Positions 60,005-64,000 of a DNA stretch of 64,000 nt are shown here, piece after piece. The notes under the pieces were generated by a model. It was given only the letters and a program-made list of their open reading frames with translations, searched no databases and was not told the origin of the DNA. Origin of the DNA: Sphagnum compactum (lineage: Eukaryota; Bryophyta; Sphagnopsida; Sphagnales). The position numbers and the translations under genes are program-made. The stretch's first letter is position 1; each line of letters opens with the position of its first letter. The stretch is taken from assembly GCA_965153455.1 (NCBI GenBank), contig OZ234495.1:7932875-7996874 (forward strand), given 5' to 3'.

Positions 60005-60870
60005 ACATCACTTAGTTTCAATTTTGAAGAAAGGTGTACGAAAGCAAAGTCGTCTCCATGCAGTTACTGAATCGTCGACCTAGTCACAATTTTTGCAATT
60101 TTTCCTAAAGACCTTCCACGTCGACGATCGTGGAACTGCAATCTCGCATAGTAAGTTGTGCGTTTCTGGATTTTGGACTGTATTCGTGCGATGGGTAGTT
60201 TTGCAAATTTTGTTTCGTGCTATCTTTGTTGCCCTTCTTTACGTAACTTCGCGGTATTCTTGATTTCTAGACTTGCTCGCTTTTGCGAATTAAACGAAAA
60301 TCATAGCACTTTCGTGTTTACAGCCATGAAGATTCCAGCTGCTTTTATAAATGCACGCATCAATAATTTGTAGAAGAAGAAGAAGAATCTATAGAAATCA
60401 AGAATACGGCACGAGTTCCAACTTCATTGCAAGCCACATGAATACGGAGCCTACCTGTCTAGAAATGGTGCAACAAGAAACTTTTATAGGTTTCCCTGTG
60501 GGACCATCGCGAAGAACTCGAATTTCCCCTATCCAAACATGAAATGGTTTGTTTGACAATGGGAAAATACAATGACTCCTCTGTTTCACAATGGGAGAAT
60601 TAGAATAAGACATTGAAATATTGACTAGTCTCACGATTCCCTTGGAGAGCTTTCGCTATTGTTTTGTTAATTTAACTTTAATTCATCAGGGGTTTCCACT
60701 CTTTTCCCTACAGGCAATGCCAAAAACGTTTCTTATATGCAACATGTATACGCAATGCATATGGTGGGAAGAGTCTAGTTCTGTATTGTGAAGAGGAAAC
60801 TAGCACTTGGTCCATTAATACTTCTTTGAAACGAATGATGCGGCGTGCAGCTGTGCAGGCCTGTAGGCCC
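60005..60870. other. Spacer between tRNA-Ala and the IDD gene
   Basis: No gene was found. Perfect 16-bp inverted repeats at 60254-60269 and 60392-60407 could form a stem with a loop of about 120 bases. The right part probably holds the 3' untranslated region of the IDD gene on the minus strand. Confidence 0.45.
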
Positions 60871-63405
60871 TTAATTGCCGTGGTTGGACTTGGGAATCCA
60901 GAACTGCACGATCGACCTTGTCTTGGTTGGTGCTACTGATGTGTGCTCTTCAACACGACTGACTTCCGGGCTCAGTATTGTACTTGTGGAGGAACCTCTT
61001 CCGTTGTTGTAAGTCGAATCTATATTTGAATCACTTGACGCTGCAGCTTGTCGGTACACTGAAGATTCAGGTCGACTCGAGATACAGAAGCTACTTCCCG
61101 GACCCTCATGATGAGAATCGCTCAGTCTCCGATCAAGAGGCCGGATCAAAAGCGATCCACCGTTTTGCGCTGGTTTCATCCGCTCGGGATCATAACTTCC
61201 TTCACGCGGATCAGTCATGGTACCTGATAATAGCTCTTTTGCAGGTACCTGATTCTCTACATGGTCACATGTGCTTCGCATCCTTCGGAGATAAACAGAC
61301 ATGATGTCCGAGTTTCGTTTCTCCTGTTCCAACTGCAATTTTTGAATAGGTTCCATGAGAATAAAGTCATGCTTCTTTTCACTGGGATACGTCGGCATTA
61401 CTATGTCAACAAGGGAAGGACCAATCGAGAGACGTAGAGCATCGTGATTGGCACATGAGACGTCATTCTGAAACTGAATTTTGGAGTGTTGTTGCTGATT
61501 TGAGCAAGGAGCTGCGGGGATCGTCATGGAGCTTTTGTAACTGGAGGTTCTGATGAGAGTAGGGTTTATGTTGACCAACGATCCCGCAAAATCTGTCCGA
61601 CACGGTGAAGTTACGAAATCCTCGTTATCATCAACGCTAACGGATCGCTGTGAATCGTGGAAACTTGGGTCGACACACATCGACAACCACGAATTTGTAC
61701 CAAGTGGTTCCGCGTTCTCCCAAGTAGCAATCGAGGATGGCATGAATGGGTGAATAATACCTTGACGACCTGACCGTGATGAACAATTTAGAACTCCTTG
61801 AACTTTAACCGCATCTTCCTGAGACAGATTCCAACCTCTGTGATTTGCACGAATCTGGCCGTCCCAGTCTTGTGCTCTGTCGCCTATGTTGTGTGCTATT
61901 ATGGCGCCACTCTCCTTTCGCACCGTCGCGTTGCACTCATCGTGGTGCTCGATGAAACCCTCCACCCTGTTGCAGAGAATACAACATCGCGTCATTTCAG
62001 AGACATCTTGGATCCCCCTTAGATCATCGCTCTTACATTATATAATCGCAAGATAAGATCCAGCTACATCATCGGAGGTTTTCCAGCCATGTTCTGTACT
62101 CACCTGGAGAAGACGCGACCGCAGTCGCAGGAATGACCACGGGCGCCGCAGCTCTTCACGTGTGCCTTATAGTCAGACTGGACAGCGTACCCTTTCGAAC
62201 ACTTTGCGCATCGCCATTGCTTTTCACTGCTGTGCTTTCTGCGATAGTGCTTTCTGATGCCCACAAGGTCACCGAGCGCATGGCAGGCGTTGTGATGCAG
62301 ACAGGATTCCACCGGGCATACGTAAACGCGCTTTAGCACCTCAGAAGTACCCCTCTTCGGCAGTGTCCACGGTACCTGTCATAACACATTCAACTCCAGC
62401 GACGATCTAAGACCAACAATGTTCAAACCGAAACACAAACCTGCACATGCTGCATATATTCTTGCTCAATCCAATCACCTAGTAGTGGAGCTCGACCATT
62501 CCATATATGACTTGCGAAAGCCTTTTGTGATCGGACCATCAAATTAATATAGTGGGACAGTGATCAACTCCTGCGAAGTGTGATGTAAAAGGTCGAAACA
62601 GGAGCTCAACGTCTGGAGCTCAACTGGAGTGGAGAGGCGTCATGAATATTAACCTTGTGTCGGCGTTTGTGCATCTGAAGGTTTTGGTCACGTTGGAAGC
62701 CCTTGCTACATATCTCGCAGACGTATCTGTCGGACTCCATTAGCCTCTTTGGAGTCAGTGCGACGACCTCCGCATCCGCATCTACAGGGTTCACGACGCC
62801 ACCCACAAAATATTATATATCTGAGTCGTCTGGATAAGTAGCTCACCCTCTCTATTTTGTTGTTCAGATTTTTCCACATGTAGATTCTTAAGCTCGCTTT
62901 AAAAGTCAACAACAACCTAGCTTTAATGTCTCGAAGTTATGGTTGAGCCTTGAGCTTCTCGTACTATGATCTACCACGGCTTGATGCAGCGACTCATACC
63001 AAGGGTTAGGAACATCGACAGTGCTTTAGCCTCTACGCTGTCTACGTTGTCTAGGAAATTATTGCAGACTATCTCAGGAGTCAGCAGTACCCTACACCAT
63101 GTTAGGTTATGGAGTCTGCAAGTTGCCTCACATGATCAAAAGAATACTCAAACTCTGTGAAGTTGAGCTGTACTAGCTGTCGAGCAGAACTACTTACCAG
63201 GTGTTCCCGCTTGACGTCGCTTGCACTTCTTATTGATGCTGTTTGCGCTACTTGGAGGAGGAGGCGAGGACCTATGAAGGCTGGGAATGTCAGCGGCTGA
63301 AGGTGAAAGCTCAACGACGTGAAAAATATTGCGATCAACGGCAGCCCCGCTCGAGCCAGTTCCAGATCCATTCTGCAGAACGCCTCTACTGAACGTGTCC
63401 ATCAT
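60871..63405 (-). CDS. IDD: INDETERMINATE-domain (IDD) zinc-finger transcription factor, SGR5/IDD14-16-like
   Basis: Exons are 63405-63198, 62781-62654, 62375-62104 and 61966-60871, with GT-AG introns in phases 1, 0 and 2; the product is 567 residues. The IDD domain binds DNA through four fingers: ZF1 C91-x2-C94...H107-x3-H111, ZF2 C132...C137...H155...H160, ZF3 C168-x2-C171...H184-x3-C188 and ZF4 C195-x-C197...H210-x3-C214. A basic NLS-like KKCKRR lies at 59-64. The wording LMESDRYVCEIC, HALGDLVGIRKHYRRKHS and RGHSCDCGRVFSRVEGFIEH is that of the IDD14/15(SGR5)/16 clade, known for gravitropism and auxin-related roles in Arabidopsis, and not of the JACKDAW/MAGPIE clade. An EAR-like LRLSI is at 380-384, matching a short conserved C-terminal motif of that clade. 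The C-terminal coiled coil of flowering-plant members is not evident. The start uses the first of two adjacent ATGs. The function in this organism is inferred only. Confidence 0.93.
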
Positions 63406-64000
63406 CTCTCTTGGATTCTGTAGTCCAATTTCAAATCGCTATAAAGAAGAGACAATTATATTCTCTCCCTCACGTAGTTCTGAAAGTTGCGGTTTTCCAC
63501 CGTGTTTGATGAAAATAGTTCTATCTCGATCTGCATGTGAATACTAACCGTGTGCAAAATCTCTAGGGGGCATATATATGCGTACGCGCAAGTTAATGAT
63601 GCTCACGAATCATGATCAGGTGCGCACAGTTCACATGAGAGTTTGCGACCCAAAGCAAACGATTTCCGAGGTTACAAACCAACTGCGACTTGTTTGGATT
63701 CCTTTGTGAAGAGATACATTCCCGGTCGCCTGCAGGCCTCCTTTGGTCGACATACATGTCCGTAACTCTTGTCCAATATCTTATGACCTCAAGGTCGTGT
63801 AGAAGCGCTATTACTAATGAAGCCCCTGGTCATAGTCAAAAGGTAACTTGTGACCTATTCGGTTCTTGAAGACTTCATTCACATATGGTCGCAAATAGCT
63901 GAGCGTATAGACGCGCTGACCCAATACAATATACGATCAGCTACTCTCTCCCAATGAACTCCCGGCCAGAATTCTGCGTAAGTGGTTTTCTGAAAAGTCG
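63406..64000 (-). promoter_or_regulatory. 5' flank of the IDD gene
   Basis: Mixed-composition DNA without open frames of note. It should contain the IDD promoter and leader. No individual element was identified with confidence. Confidence 0.4.

Noticed and set aside
60400-60416. ATACGGCACGAG, resembling a cDNA-library adaptor
   Set aside because: It differs from the adaptor sequence, lacks an EcoRI site and sits in ordinary flanking DNA, so cloning contamination is not supported.

Overview
The window is nuclear DNA of a land plant. The coding genes are split by GT-AG introns, and two of the introns appear to be GC-AG. The families present are plant-typical: the IDD zinc-finger family, a CASP-like membrane protein, a KUP/HAK/KT potassium transporter and PDX1. 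There is also a eukaryotic tRNA-Ala with internal promoter boxes. AT-rich intergenic DNA, decayed Ty3-type and hAT-type transposons and a MITE fill the rest. The species cannot be fixed from sequence alone. Fairly compact genes and family variants unlike the flowering-plant forms I know make a bryophyte or another seed-free plant plausible, but this is inference.

Layout. Positions 1.9-3.8 kb (minus) hold PDX1, the vitamin B6 synthase subunit, split by one intron. Positions 5.7-6.2 kb hold a clean 377-bp MITE inserted in one copy of a 44-bp tandem duplication. Positions 6.8-11.8 kb hold a decayed Ty3/Gypsy retrotransposon (minus), stretched by about 2.5 kb of AT-rich repeats. Positions 15.4-18.7 kb (plus) hold an aldo-keto reductase with an unusual acidic tail. 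Positions 23.8-25.5 kb (minus) hold thymidylate kinase in five exons. Positions 27.9-30.1 kb (plus) hold a CASP-like four-pass membrane protein. Positions 34.1-38.8 kb (plus) hold a nine-exon potassium transporter. Positions 40.8-43.4 kb (plus) hold an HSA32/phosphosulfolactate-synthase-like gene. Positions 44.4-47.1 kb (minus) hold a family GT61 glycosyltransferase. Positions 48.7-53.1 kb hold an hAT-like transposon relic with terminal inverted repeats and an internal minisatellite. Positions 53.1-59.9 kb are repeat-rich and AT-rich without a gene. tRNA-Ala(CGC) lies at 59.93 kb. Positions 60.9-63.4 kb (minus) hold an IDD zinc-finger transcription factor of the SGR5/IDD14-16 type.

The eight protein genes are independent housekeeping or regulatory genes. 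I see no operon-like or biosynthetic-cluster logic linking them. Exon boundaries were placed by reading splice signals and keeping reading frame and family alignment. All modelled genes close without internal stops, except for one ambiguous acceptor in the HSA32-like gene. I found no convincing novel biological system. The most interesting items are the MITE with its own built-in empty site, the frame-preserving stop-free intron in the KUP gene, two GC-AG introns, the acidic repeat tail on the aldo-keto reductase, and the hAT relic carrying a 21-bp minisatellite.
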